14,341 nt of DNA from Candidatus Zixiibacteriota bacterium (GTDB lineage Bacteria; Zixibacteria; MSB-5A5; JAABVY01). The DNA lies in contig WJIM01000065.1 in NCBI GenBank assembly GCA_014730285.1, forward strand, positions 1-14,341, in the 5' to 3' direction. The notes beneath the pieces are model-generated. The model had not been told where the DNA came from, did not search any database, and was given only the letters and a program-made list of their open reading frames with translations. This document shows positions 8,101-14,341 of the stretch, in pieces (the first letter of the stretch is position 1; each line of letters starts with the position of its first letter). Made by a program: the position numbers and the translations under genes.

Positions 8101-8318
8101 GAGAACTGGGGCATGATATCGTCGGCCGGATGTGCCGTTAAACGTTCAGCCGTACCGCCCTCTGAAGATACCAGCCAGAGATCGCCCTTGCATGAGAAGC
8201 AGACAGTCTGCCCGTCGGGAGACAACGCCGGATATCTCAGAAACGGTTTGGACTCCTCCTGGGCGTTAAGTGTTATTGATGTTAGGAGAATAATCAAAAT
8301 GATGCTTAAGCGTTTCAT
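5157..8318 (-). CDS. Exported tricorn-type protease (beta-propellers, PDZ, S41 peptidase)
   Basis: This is a 1053-residue homologue of tricorn protease, the large S41-family peptidase known in archaea to act on peptides. A signal peptide (MKRLSIILIILLTSITLNA, cleaved near residue 19) predicts a periplasmic location. Domains in order: a first beta-propeller with repeated SPDG-type WD40/TolB-like blades (about 25-325); a second propeller (about 340-660) interrupted by a 20-residue acidic run (about 539-556); a helical C1 domain; a PDZ domain (about 752-835); and the S41 core (about 850-1040). Candidate catalytic residues match tricorn: Ser731-His732 in LGSSH, Ser956 in NNGSGSNSE, and Glu1012 in NLELVP. 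I place the start at 8318 because the signal peptide begins there and AAGGA (8326-8330) lies 7 nt upstream. A longer frame from TTG at 8381 would run through the promoter candidate. Confidence 0.92.
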   Translation of the reverse strand: MKRLSIILIILLTSITLNAQEESKPFLRYPALSPDGQTVCFSCKGDLWLVSSEGGTAERLTAHPADDIMPQFSPDGRMILFTSDRYDNRDLFMIPITGGEPERLTYYTGSDYATGWTPDGDSVIFYSFRQLNYDVFKKSIHGGTPVALTGGHWNSEYSGKITPDGNKLIYNNGSGRYRWWKASFAGNTNSDIWILDLTKNEFTLDRITSEDGHDLWPVYDQANETVYFVANRDNSVANLWKKDLNTGGETQLTDYADDGAQWLNSNPQMNKMVFTQNFDIWYFDPSQGSPRIVDIELAADNKTNPVKQMTFKGDIQEYDISPDDKLAALIIRGELFLIPTEEPKFARRLTSTPQREKHPCFGPDSKTIYFASDRNENYDIYSYDLVEKSETRITSTPENETKPLCSPDGAKLVYYRGLDKVVLYDLEEGVESDTVDGMFIDLAIEPHVEYDFSPDSRYLTLTVAGETYETNIYITDFDSEPVNVSHYTDMCYRPRFSRDGELVYFSRWSRDDVTSTFKIDLAHDPIEFEEDRIDSLLMDEKEEEKDDDDEDEEKAEPTKIDFEDIHKRVEKAIAINAATNYPVITEDGETIVFVASVMGKPEIWSAKLEEDDPDLTQLTHSGKSKSDLKLSEDSKHVFFLEGGNLKKLNLKDKKVENLGFTAEMDVVVDKENRQKFHETWWMFDEYYYDPDLHGVDWDKIRAKYSPLVDEAETEDEFRQIILEMMGDLGSSHIYIYPRSGGGVKKEHSTAWYGFFLDQDELDENGLYRVSQVLPNSAAALAERPLEPGDYILAANGVTLNRETNIYPLMNGQIDKKTIFTVSKSPDGRRYDVAVKGGGFGEVRDMAYDYWVQERRRMVDSLSNGRLAYLHIRRMYPSALEKFKLEIVNETRDKEGVVLDVRFNGGGNIAVHLLGILIKEPYIYRNFAGYPVTSENKMRSKALEKPSILLINNGSGSNSEIFAEGYRKLGLGKIVGVRTSGGVIGTASYYLIDGTRIRRPSWGCYTTDMENLELVPRYPDITVENLLTDVMKGGDPQLERAVKELLNQIGEKTE

Positions 8319-8352
8319 GAAAAAATCCTTTCGGCAAATGATTAATTCCCTG

Positions 8353-8381
8353 AAATTACGAGAAATGTGCGTATCTGTCAA
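8353..8381 (-). promoter_or_regulatory. Candidate sigma70-like promoter of the tricorn gene
   Basis: On the minus strand TTGACA (complement of 8376-8381) is followed after exactly 17 bp by TAATTT (complement of 8353-8358). The implied leader to the ATG at 8318 is about 30 nt and contains the AAGGA ribosome binding site. The -35 is perfect but the -10 matches the consensus at only three of six positions. Confidence 0.45.
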
Positions 8382-8414
8382 CCGCTAACGATCCCGTTTG
8401 GTGCCTCAAAACAA

Positions 8415-8442
8415 TTGACTAAATTAAAAAATGATGTATTTT
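8415..8442 (+). promoter_or_regulatory. Candidate promoter of the 721-residue lipoprotein gene
   Basis: TTGACT at 8415-8420 and TATTTT at 8437-8442 are separated by 16 bp, about 60 bp before the ATG at 8507. The match is moderate. The 188 bp divergent gap would thus hold two back-to-back promoters with their -35 elements about 33 bp apart. Confidence 0.35.
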
Positions 8443-8506
8443 ACTTAATGCTTACCGTACTATATTGGGCTCGCCTGAGGGGGAATGCCGAATACGGGAG
8501 GATAAA

Positions 8507-10672
8507 ATGAAAAAGCTTATTATCATTATTTTGGGCTTGTTCCTGATAGTTGCAGGCTGCTCAAATAAGAAATCCTCGGGACCTTCAGATACCGATAATT
8601 ACAGCCTGGTATCGTCAACATCTATTGGAAGCGCGGGCGGCGCTCTTGAAACCGAGGATATAACGATTGAAATCCCCTCGGGAATTCTGGAGCAGACCAC
8701 CGAGATTAAACTTTATTCATCAGAAACTGAAAAAACGTTTGCGGAAAACGGTATCTCTCGGCCTTATAGGCTCGAGGGCCTGCCAGAGGACTTCGACGGT
8801 GATTTACATCTCTCGCTAAAGTACGCGGGGAGCTTGAATGAGGAAAGCTTTCTGGCCCTGGGCGAGAACTATTATTGTGCCGAGGAGGATGACTCCGGCC
8901 TGGCCTACAGCCTGTTCGAAGCTTCCGACTCCTCCGGATATCTGGTGGGCGATGTTCCGATTGTAAGCCCCGATGCCAGAATCAGCGGCAAACTGAACAG
9001 CTTTGCTGACGGTGCGGATTTGATTCTTTATATAATGGGTGTCAGCGATTACAAAACAATCGTTACCGGAGACTTTAAAATTCAGTACCCGCACATTCTG
9101 CATGATAACGCGATGCAGTTAAAAGGATTTCTCGAGAGCGCCCTTTATAACTTAATCAATCCGAATAGCCTGTATTTCATTAATCCGGACGAGGCCAGCA
9201 CACTGCCCATAAAAGTGCTCATCCGCGAAAAAGAGTTCGGCAGTTTTGCAAATTATATTCCCAGAAAAAACTTCCACTATTACACCAATAAAGAATATTC
9301 ATCCATCGAGGTCCGTGAGCAGGATATGGGCTCGGCGGATTATAACAAAATGAAGTTAGATATCGGATCTGAGCTGTACCTTCTGCATGCTGCAATGTTT
9401 AACCGAAGTTCAAGGGATCTGTTGCCGCTTTCATGGCTCGATTTTGCCGGAGCCGAATGGTTTAAATCCTTTATGTCTTATAATCAGGCTGCTTATGTGC
9501 CCGAGTCATTTCTCATGAGTTCTACCTGTATCCTCGACTCGCTGCATTTGCCGAGTTACAGCTCGTTGAATGAACACTATTATCATGGTATGGGAATGTG
9601 TGCCCTGATTAAATTCCTCTATCAGCGTTTCGGTCCTAATGTGCTCGCCTTCATTTATTCTGAACGAAAAGAGCATGGCCTGTATGCCTGGGAAACGATT
9701 TTTGGCGATTATGTGGCTGCAATAAGCCAGTCCCATGCTCAATGGTATCCTGTTTTTATCAAGCAGTTAATAAATGAAGAAATATATGATCTGGACGGTC
9801 AGATATCTCAGCGGCTTTTGAATAAAATCTTCCATGAGTATGATATCGATTCCGATGAAAATCAGACAGCTGTCTTTCCCCTTAAACCCAGGGCTCTCGA
9901 GACCAGGGTATTCAAATTTATTCTCAATAATCCCGATTTCGAGGACGGAGACCAGCTCAACTTCTCGGTCTATGATGAAAATCTTCTGGTCGACAGCATC
10001 CATCTGATTCTCTTCAAGCGAAAAGGTTCAACGGTTGAATTTATCGGCGATGGCGTCGGTATTACGGTTGATAATGTGCTCGGGCTTCAGCAGGATGGAT
10101 GGGATCTCTATGCCGTTGTTGTCAATACTGTAGCCGAGACTATGGGTTATCCTACGGAATATCAGTATTATCTGCGGATCGATGTCTCCGAGGCTCCCAG
10201 TGTAAATATTGTGCGGGCGGTAATAAATGTGTTTGTTGATGCGGATTTCCGCGATTCGGATGAGGATACATACACTGTGGAAGATCACAATCTTGCGTGG
10301 ACCGCCACCGGCATAACGACCGGAAACACTTTCACGGGCGAAATCGACATGTATGTGGATGGTTACACTCCGACCGGCACGATGACAGTCACATTCGATC
10401 CGGATACATACCAGATAACTTATTTCGATGCTTCGGCCACCATTAATGATCCCGATTGGGGTCTGGAGGTGTGGGACATTTCCGGCGAACTCATTCAGGG
10501 CAGCTATAACGATGAGCGTATTATAGCCATGGAAACCGGGAATGTTGTGTGTGAATATATTATCGCATTGAACCGGCGCTGGGAACGGGAAGATGTCTTT
10601 AATGAAATATACTCCCATGATTGCTCTGACGGAAGTGTGATTTCATTCACGCTCTACACTGATGAATATTAA
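8507..10672 (+). CDS. Large lipoprotein with ZU5-like N-terminus and degenerate metallopeptidase-like middle
   Basis: This is a predicted 721-residue lipoprotein. I choose ATG 8507 because it begins an ideal lipoprotein signal (MKKLIIII...LIVAGC, Cys18) and GGGAGG at 8496-8501 lies 5 nt upstream; a TTG 14 codons earlier is unlikely. Residues about 35-110 contain IGSAGGAL...ITIEIPSGIL, similar to ZU5-type domains. Residues about 285-320 resemble gluzincin (peptidase MA-like) proteins, but where HExxH is expected the sequence reads SELYL (Ser288-Leu292). Where a Glu ligand precedes the GxAEW-type motif it reads DFAGAEW (312-318). YYHGMGMCALIKFLYQRFG then matches the helix seen after that site in such proteins. 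The remaining C-terminal part is beta-rich with Thr/Gly-rich strands. Probably a non-catalytic surface or periplasmic lipoprotein. The peptidase relationship is pattern recall and is only moderately certain. Confidence 0.75.
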   Translation: MKKLIIIILGLFLIVAGCSNKKSSGPSDTDNYSLVSSTSIGSAGGALETEDITIEIPSGILEQTTEIKLYSSETEKTFAENGISRPYRLEGLPEDFDGDLHLSLKYAGSLNEESFLALGENYYCAEEDDSGLAYSLFEASDSSGYLVGDVPIVSPDARISGKLNSFADGADLILYIMGVSDYKTIVTGDFKIQYPHILHDNAMQLKGFLESALYNLINPNSLYFINPDEASTLPIKVLIREKEFGSFANYIPRKNFHYYTNKEYSSIEVREQDMGSADYNKMKLDIGSELYLLHAAMFNRSSRDLLPLSWLDFAGAEWFKSFMSYNQAAYVPESFLMSSTCILDSLHLPSYSSLNEHYYHGMGMCALIKFLYQRFGPNVLAFIYSERKEHGLYAWETIFGDYVAAISQSHAQWYPVFIKQLINEEIYDLDGQISQRLLNKIFHEYDIDSDENQTAVFPLKPRALETRVFKFILNNPDFEDGDQLNFSVYDENLLVDSIHLILFKRKGSTVEFIGDGVGITVDNVLGLQQDGWDLYAVVVNTVAETMGYPTEYQYYLRIDVSEAPSVNIVRAVINVFVDADFRDSDEDTYTVEDHNLAWTATGITTGNTFTGEIDMYVDGYTPTGTMTVTFDPDTYQITYFDASATINDPDWGLEVWDISGELIQGSYNDERIIAMETGNVVCEYIIALNRRWEREDVFNEIYSHDCSDGSVISFTLYTDEY

Positions 10673-10746
10673 ACAGCCTGATGTCTGGCAGTGAATTTCG
10701 ATTTTTCGCTTGATATTTGTCTCTTAAGCTGTTTCTTAAAAGAATT

Positions 10747-11466
10747 ATGGCTGGGAAACTGCAAAATAAAATCGCACTTGTGACCGGGGCAAGCAAAGGC
10801 ATCGGCAGAGCAACTGTCGAACTTTTTGCCGAGCAAGGCGCCGAAATCTTCTGTCCTGCACGCTCACTCGAAAAACTGGAAGAGCTTAAGAAGAATTTGG
10901 AACAGAAAGGCGCCAGGATTCATATCAAACAGACCGATCTTGGAAAATCCTCGGAGATCGAAGAACTCTTCAAATTCATTTCTGATCATGCGGATCACCT
11001 CGATTCAGTGGTCAACTGTGCGGGGACATTCGAGGGAGGACGAATTAACGAGATATCCGTAGAGAATTTTGACAAGGTTATCAATATGAACCTGCGGTCG
11101 CCTTTTTTAATCTGCAAACATGCCATACCACTTCTGGAGAAGTCCGGAGCCGGTACGATTGTCAATATCTCCTCTCTTTCAGGGTGCTTCGGCTTACAGA
11201 AATTTGCGGGCTTTGGAGCGTATGATATATCCAAGTATGGACTCTGGGGGCTTACGGAGATTCTCGATGTCGAGTTGAAGGATAAGAATATTCGGGTGAA
11301 TCAGGTATCTCCGGGCGGAGTCGATACCGAGATGTATTACCGCGCCACCGGAGCGACCTCCAAACCCGGACTTGAACCACATGATGTGGCCGGGGTAATT
11401 TTGTATCTTGCTTCCGATGAATCCGCACCGTTATCTGGCGAAAATCTGAGACTCTTTGGTAAATAA
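10747..11466 (+). CDS. SDR-family NAD(P)-dependent oxidoreductase (first of the operon)
   Basis: This is a classical short-chain dehydrogenase/reductase of 239 residues. The cofactor motif TGASKGIG is at residues 13-20. The NNAG-type motif reads NCAG. The catalytic serine lies in NISSLSG (residues 140-146), and the Tyr-Lys pair is Tyr159 and Lys163 in YDISK. I take ATG 10747 as the start because MAGKLQNKIALVTG is the family-typical opening; an extension to a TTG at 10717 adds 10 unconserved residues and neither start has a clear ribosome binding site. The substrate is unknown. It sits three bases before the CDP-alcohol phosphatidyltransferase gene and heads an operon containing FolE2 and a PTPS homologue, so a pterin carbonyl or a lipid-linked alcohol are both possible substrates. 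Confidence 0.9.
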   Translation: MAGKLQNKIALVTGASKGIGRATVELFAEQGAEIFCPARSLEKLEELKKNLEQKGARIHIKQTDLGKSSEIEELFKFISDHADHLDSVVNCAGTFEGGRINEISVENFDKVINMNLRSPFLICKHAIPLLEKSGAGTIVNISSLSGCFGLQKFAGFGAYDISKYGLWGLTEILDVELKDKNIRVNQVSPGGVDTEMYYRATGATSKPGLEPHDVAGVILYLASDESAPLSGENLRLFGK

Positions 11467-11469
11467 TAA

Positions 11470-12354
11470 ATGTCAGACTCTATCGATTGGTCAAAGGCCT
11501 CTAAATTCAAGGGCCGCGATAAGTATTTCAATCTGTCCACTCTCTGGATATTTTACTATCATTACGCTATCCGTCTATTCTATTATCTGCGCTTAAATCC
11601 GCTTGCAGTGCTTTCAACCGCTATAATACTGGGCCTTGCCTCAAGCGTGTTTCTCTGGTACGGCAAACTTGTTACAGCGGCGGTACTTTTGCATCTGCGT
11701 GATGTCTGCGATGCTTCCGACGGATCGCTGGCACGTCTGCGGGGTATGACCACCCGTATCGGACGCTTCCTGGATTCGCTGGGCGACATGCTCGTGCTGA
11801 CAATGGTAATTGCAGTCATAACAATAAAGGCTTTTCTGGCAAACGGCGAGAGTATTTATATCGGACTTGGAATCATAACCTGGTTCAGCCTGTTTATCCA
11901 ATGCTCATATTTTAACTACTATCAGCTGAAATACGCCGAAAGTCTCGAAAAACCTCTGCAGGCTAAGCTGGAAGAAAATAGCAACGGGGAAACCGACAGT
12001 CAGTCGGTAAAAGTACTGCGCCTGTTTTACCGTCTTCTCTATAGCTGGCAGGATATACTGATTCGGCAAATAGACCGCCTCTCGATTTCGATTGTCGATA
12101 TTTATCCCGGCTTCGATCAAAATGAATGGTATCGCAATAAAATATTCCTGACCTTGAATTCGCTCCTGTGCTTCGGCACACATATTTTTGTTTTTTTTAT
12201 CTGCTTTGTTTTCGGAAACCCTGCGCTGGCTTTGTACATTATAGCAATATTGTTTAACCTATACTTTTTCGCGCTGATGGCCGGACGGATTATGGCTTAC
12301 AAAATCAAGCTGGCCGAAAGCTCGACACGAAAACTGACAGGAAATAGAAAATGA
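11470..12354 (+). CDS. CDP-alcohol phosphatidyltransferase family membrane protein
   Basis: This 294-residue integral membrane enzyme belongs to the family that transfers a phosphoalcohol from a CDP-activated donor to an acceptor alcohol, as in phospholipid head-group synthesis. The signature D-x2-D-G-x2-A-R-x8-G-x3-D-x3-D is complete: Asp81, Asp84, Gly85, Ala88, Arg89, Gly98, Asp102, Asp106. About six hydrophobic segments surround it, two of them at the C-terminus (about 235-285). A hydrophilic loop of about 75 residues (about 155-230) separates the two halves. Donor and acceptor cannot be told from sequence. The start lies 3 bp after the SDR stop with no evident Shine-Dalgarno sequence, so translation probably depends on the preceding gene. 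Its last four bases overlap the PTPS start (ATGA). Confidence 0.88.
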   Translation: MSDSIDWSKASKFKGRDKYFNLSTLWIFYYHYAIRLFYYLRLNPLAVLSTAIILGLASSVFLWYGKLVTAAVLLHLRDVCDASDGSLARLRGMTTRIGRFLDSLGDMLVLTMVIAVITIKAFLANGESIYIGLGIITWFSLFIQCSYFNYYQLKYAESLEKPLQAKLEENSNGETDSQSVKVLRLFYRLLYSWQDILIRQIDRLSISIVDIYPGFDQNEWYRNKIFLTLNSLLCFGTHIFVFFICFVFGNPALALYIIAILFNLYFFALMAGRIMAYKIKLAESSTRKLTGNRK

Positions 12355-12767
12355 AAGTCTCAATAACACGCAAGACACATTTCACAGCCGGGCACAGGCT
12401 CTACAATCCGGACTTTTCCGATGAGGAAAATATGCGTATCTTCGGGCCCTGCTCAAACCCTCACGGGCACGGGCATAATTATGTGCTCGAAGTAACCGTG
12501 GCCGGAGAGCTGGACCCGAAGACAGGTATGATTATGAACCTCAAAGATTTAAAGAAAATAATCAACGATCATATAATCTCTAAATGCGACCATAGAAACT
12601 TCAGCGTTGATGTCGACTTCACCCGAGATATAATACCTACCGCCGAAAACCTGGCTAAACGTATATTCGAGGTGCTGGATTCCAACCTGCCTTCCGGAAC
12701 ACTCCAGCGCATAAAACTGTTTGAAACCGAGAACAATATTGCAATTGCCGAAAGAGGAGATGGCTAA
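12351..12767 (+). CDS. 6-pyruvoyl-tetrahydropterin synthase/QueD-family protein (PTPS-like)
   Basis: This 138-residue protein belongs to the PTPS/QueD family of zinc enzymes that act on 7,8-dihydroneopterin triphosphate. Zinc ligands are His15 (in AGHRL) and His40/His42 in CSNPHGHGHNY; the catalytic Cys is Cys34, with Asp80-His81 (CDHRNF) completing the triad. PTAEN (96-100) and ETENN (Glu125, pterin-anchoring) are present. The C-x5-H-x-H spacing and the stretch ELDPKTGMIMNLKDLK resemble animal PTPS rather than E. coli QueD, which has C-x3-H-G-H. However, His38 also creates a C-x3-H-x-H reading. PTPS activity (6-pyruvoyl-tetrahydropterin formation) is favoured by this and by the adjacent FolE2 and SDR genes; queuosine synthesis is the alternative, but no queE or queC is nearby. 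It overlaps the upstream gene by 4 bp. Confidence 0.9.
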   Translation: MKVSITRKTHFTAGHRLYNPDFSDEENMRIFGPCSNPHGHGHNYVLEVTVAGELDPKTGMIMNLKDLKKIINDHIISKCDHRNFSVDVDFTRDIIPTAENLAKRIFEVLDSNLPSGTLQRIKLFETENNIAIAERGDG

Positions 12768-13625
12768 ATGATAGATGTGCAGAACAGTAAGGACAACCGT
12801 AATATAAGTATCGACAGGGTTGGTATAAAGAATATTAAATATCCGATCAGCCTGCGCGATCGACGTAAGGACCTTCAGCATACGATTGCGAGCGTAAATC
12901 TCTATGTCGATTTGCCGCGCGAGTTCAAGGGAACGCATATGTCCCGATTTGTCGAGGTGCTCACCGAGCATCACCGGGAAATCGATATTAGAAATATCAA
13001 GGGAATTTTGGATGAGATCAAAACCAGGCTGAAAGCCAAAACCGCTCATCTGGAACTGACCTTCCCCTATTTCGTGGAGAAGACAGCGCCGGTTTCCGGC
13101 CAGAGCGCAATGCTCGATTACAATTGCACAATCGAGGCGGTGGCCAACGGTTCGGATGCTATCAAACCGGCGATTACTGTCGAAGTGCCGGTTACCACAT
13201 TATGTCCCTGCTCGAAAGAGATATCCGAACGCGGCGCTCACAACCAGCGTTCAGTGGTAACTCTCACCGTGCGCGCCAACGAATTTATCTGGCTGGAGGA
13301 GTTGATTCATGTGGTCGAACATTCCGCCTCATGCGAGCTCTTCCCGCTCTTAAAGCGCGAGGATGAGAAGTATGTGACCGAGGAGGCTTACGACAATCCG
13401 GCCTTTGTCGAGGATGTAGTCAGAAATATCACCGAGAAGCTTCATGATGACGAGCGTATCGACTGGTTCAGCGTGGAATCGGAAAATCAGGAATCGATAC
13501 ATAATCATAACGCCTATGCCCAGATTGTCCGCAACCTTCGGGCCGAGCGCTTAAATGATGCCAAAGCACGCGAGATTGCCCGCAAGAAGGATTCAAGTGG
13601 GGTCGAAAGCGAGGTTGATGCCTGA
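12768..13625 (+). CDS. folE2: GTP cyclohydrolase FolE2 (type IB)
   Basis: This enzyme catalyses the first step of pterin synthesis, converting GTP to 7,8-dihydroneopterin triphosphate, in a form unrelated in sequence to the zinc-dependent FolE. It has 285 residues, normal for the family. Key signatures are FKGTHMSRF (about residues 50-60), and TLCPCSKEIS with the conserved active-site cysteine at Cys146 (second Cys at 148). GAHNQR, HVVEHSASCELFPLLKR and a Glu/His-rich SVESENQESIHNHNAYA stretch near the C-terminus are also typical. AGAGGAG at 12753-12759 gives a good ribosome binding site about 8 nt before the ATG, inside the end of the PTPS gene. The ATG directly follows the PTPS stop codon, and the TGA overlaps the next ATG by one base. 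The product is exactly the substrate of the adjacent PTPS-like protein. Confidence 0.96.
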   Translation: MIDVQNSKDNRNISIDRVGIKNIKYPISLRDRRKDLQHTIASVNLYVDLPREFKGTHMSRFVEVLTEHHREIDIRNIKGILDEIKTRLKAKTAHLELTFPYFVEKTAPVSGQSAMLDYNCTIEAVANGSDAIKPAITVEVPVTTLCPCSKEISERGAHNQRSVVTLTVRANEFIWLEELIHVVEHSASCELFPLLKREDEKYVTEEAYDNPAFVEDVVRNITEKLHDDERIDWFSVESENQESIHNHNAYAQIVRNLRAERLNDAKAREIARKKDSSGVESEVDA

Positions 13626-14341
13626 TGTCTGAGCGGCTTAAGGATAAAGTAGTTCTGGTAACAGGTTCCAGCCGCGGGCTGGGTAAGATTATTGCCGGAC
13701 GTTTTCTCGAGGAAGGCGCGAAGGTAATTATTACCGGACAGAAGTCGGATGAACTGGATCAGGCGGCGGAAGAACTTAGGCAAGCCTCGGATCTGTTCAT
13801 CGAGGTTGTGGCCGATATCACCGATGATACCCAGGCCAAGAAACTGGTCGACAGCGCAGTTGAAAAATACGGCCGAATAGATATTCTGGTAAATAACGCA
13901 GGCGTCTTCAAAGGCGGCGAGATCGATCAGATGGAAGTCAAAGATATAGAATTGTCCTTTAAGGTCAACGTTATCGGAGCGTTTCTGGTAACACGTCATG
14001 CGGTTGCGCAGATGAAAAAGCAGAAGTCGGGACAGATAATAAATATCTGCTCTATCGGATCAACGTTGGGTCTGGAAAAGCTTTCAGCCTATTGCGCTTC
14101 CAAGGCCGCCCTGGCACGTTTCGGCGACAGCTTAAAAGCCGAGCTCAAACCGCATAATATACGCGTAACCAATGTTATGCCGCATGCCATGAATACGATG
14201 GGTAAGGATATCGAGCCGGATTCCGACGACCGCCGTCAGATGATCGAGCCCGAGGATGTTGCCGATGCCCTGATTATGGTGACTTCATCGAAAGAATATG
14301 TCCAGTATCAGGATATAACGATCTTCCCCAAATCCACAAAA
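13625..14341 (+). CDS. SDR-family oxidoreductase (second of the operon, runs off the window)
   Basis: This is a classical short-chain dehydrogenase/reductase with 239 codons visible and no stop before the window ends; typical family length suggests only a few residues are missing. TGSSRGLG (residues 13-20) binds the NAD(P) cofactor, NNAG is intact, a catalytic Ser lies in NICSIGS, and Tyr156/Lys160 form YCASK. Translation starts in the TGATG overlap with FolE2, so it is coupled to it. Sepiapterin reductase is itself an SDR, and position directly behind FolE2 and PTPS makes a pterin side-chain reductase the leading guess; FabG-like or sugar-alcohol substrates are not excluded. Confidence 0.92.
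   Translation, partial: MSERLKDKVVLVTGSSRGLGKIIAGRFLEEGAKVIITGQKSDELDQAAEELRQASDLFIEVVADITDDTQAKKLVDSAVEKYGRIDILVNNAGVFKGGEIDQMEVKDIELSFKVNVIGAFLVTRHAVAQMKKQKSGQIINICSIGSTLGLEKLSAYCASKAALARFGDSLKAELKPHNIRVTNVMPHAMNTMGKDIEPDSDDRRQMIEPEDVADALIMVTSSKEYVQYQDITIFPKSTK

Noticed and set aside
7050..8240. Recurring CCGTCGGG-like DNA words that look like a dispersed repeat.
   Set aside because: They encode the repeated SPDG turns of beta-propeller blades in the tricorn homologue, so they are protein repeats and not a DNA element.
8319..8381. A 21-residue N-terminal extension of the tricorn homologue from a TTG start.
   Set aside because: It would place residues before a clean signal peptide, and its TTG is part of a TTGACA promoter element; the ATG at 8318 has its own ribosome binding site.
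8465..8506. A 14-residue extension of the large lipoprotein from a TTG start.
   Set aside because: The ATG at 8507 starts a canonical lipoprotein signal and has GGGAGG 5 nt upstream.
10028..10618. A 196-codon minus-strand frame inside the lipoprotein gene.
   Set aside because: Shadow frame of the plus-strand gene, with no recognisable features.
10673..10746. Possible promoter (TTGATA at 10710) before the pterin operon.
   Set aside because: No -10 element at suitable spacing better than chance; the operon promoter may lie here but I cannot point to it.

Overview
The window looks like chromosomal DNA of a Gram-negative (diderm) bacterium. Two genes encode lipoproteins with clear lipoboxes, one encodes a FadL-type outer membrane protein, and one encodes a large exported tricorn-type protease. 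Moderate GC content, this protein mix and a Bacteroidota-like promoter candidate suggest a member of the FCB superphylum (for example Zixibacteria-like lineages). That placement is an inference from gene content, not from a marker gene tree. I see no tRNA, rRNA, CRISPR array, insertion sequence or phage gene.

Layout. Positions 1-680 (minus) hold the N-terminal third of UvrA, cut by the window edge. An AT-rich gap of about 310 bp separates it from a plus-strand pair: a FadL/OMPP1-family outer membrane protein (993-2465) and an esterase-fold lipoprotein (2479-3663) whose catalytic serine position is glycine. A strong intrinsic terminator follows (3681-3713). The next gene, a BshB1-like PIG-L deacetylase, begins only two bases after the terminator's T run. 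An unrecognised 171-residue protein (4625-5140) then converges on a 1053-residue signal-peptide-bearing tricorn homologue on the minus strand (5157-8318). The tricorn gene is divergent from a 721-residue lipoprotein (8507-10672) that looks like a metallopeptidase-fold protein without its zinc ligands.

From 10747 to the right edge is a tight plus-strand operon: SDR oxidoreductase, CDP-alcohol phosphatidyltransferase, 6-pyruvoyl-tetrahydropterin synthase-like protein, GTP cyclohydrolase FolE2 and a second SDR that runs off the window. Junctions are +3 bp, a 4 bp overlap, 0 bp and a 1 bp overlap. FolE2 makes dihydroneopterin triphosphate from GTP. A PTPS of the type seen here would convert it to 6-pyruvoyl-tetrahydropterin, and an SDR of the sepiapterin-reductase kind could finish a biopterin-like cofactor. 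The order therefore reads as a candidate bacterial tetrahydropterin pathway with a membrane phospholipid-type enzyme embedded in it. This is the most interesting part of the window.

Two other themes deserve attention. Two separate lipoproteins look like former enzymes that have lost catalytic residues. The deacetylase gene has an unusual start, with essentially no leader between a terminator hairpin and its ATG.
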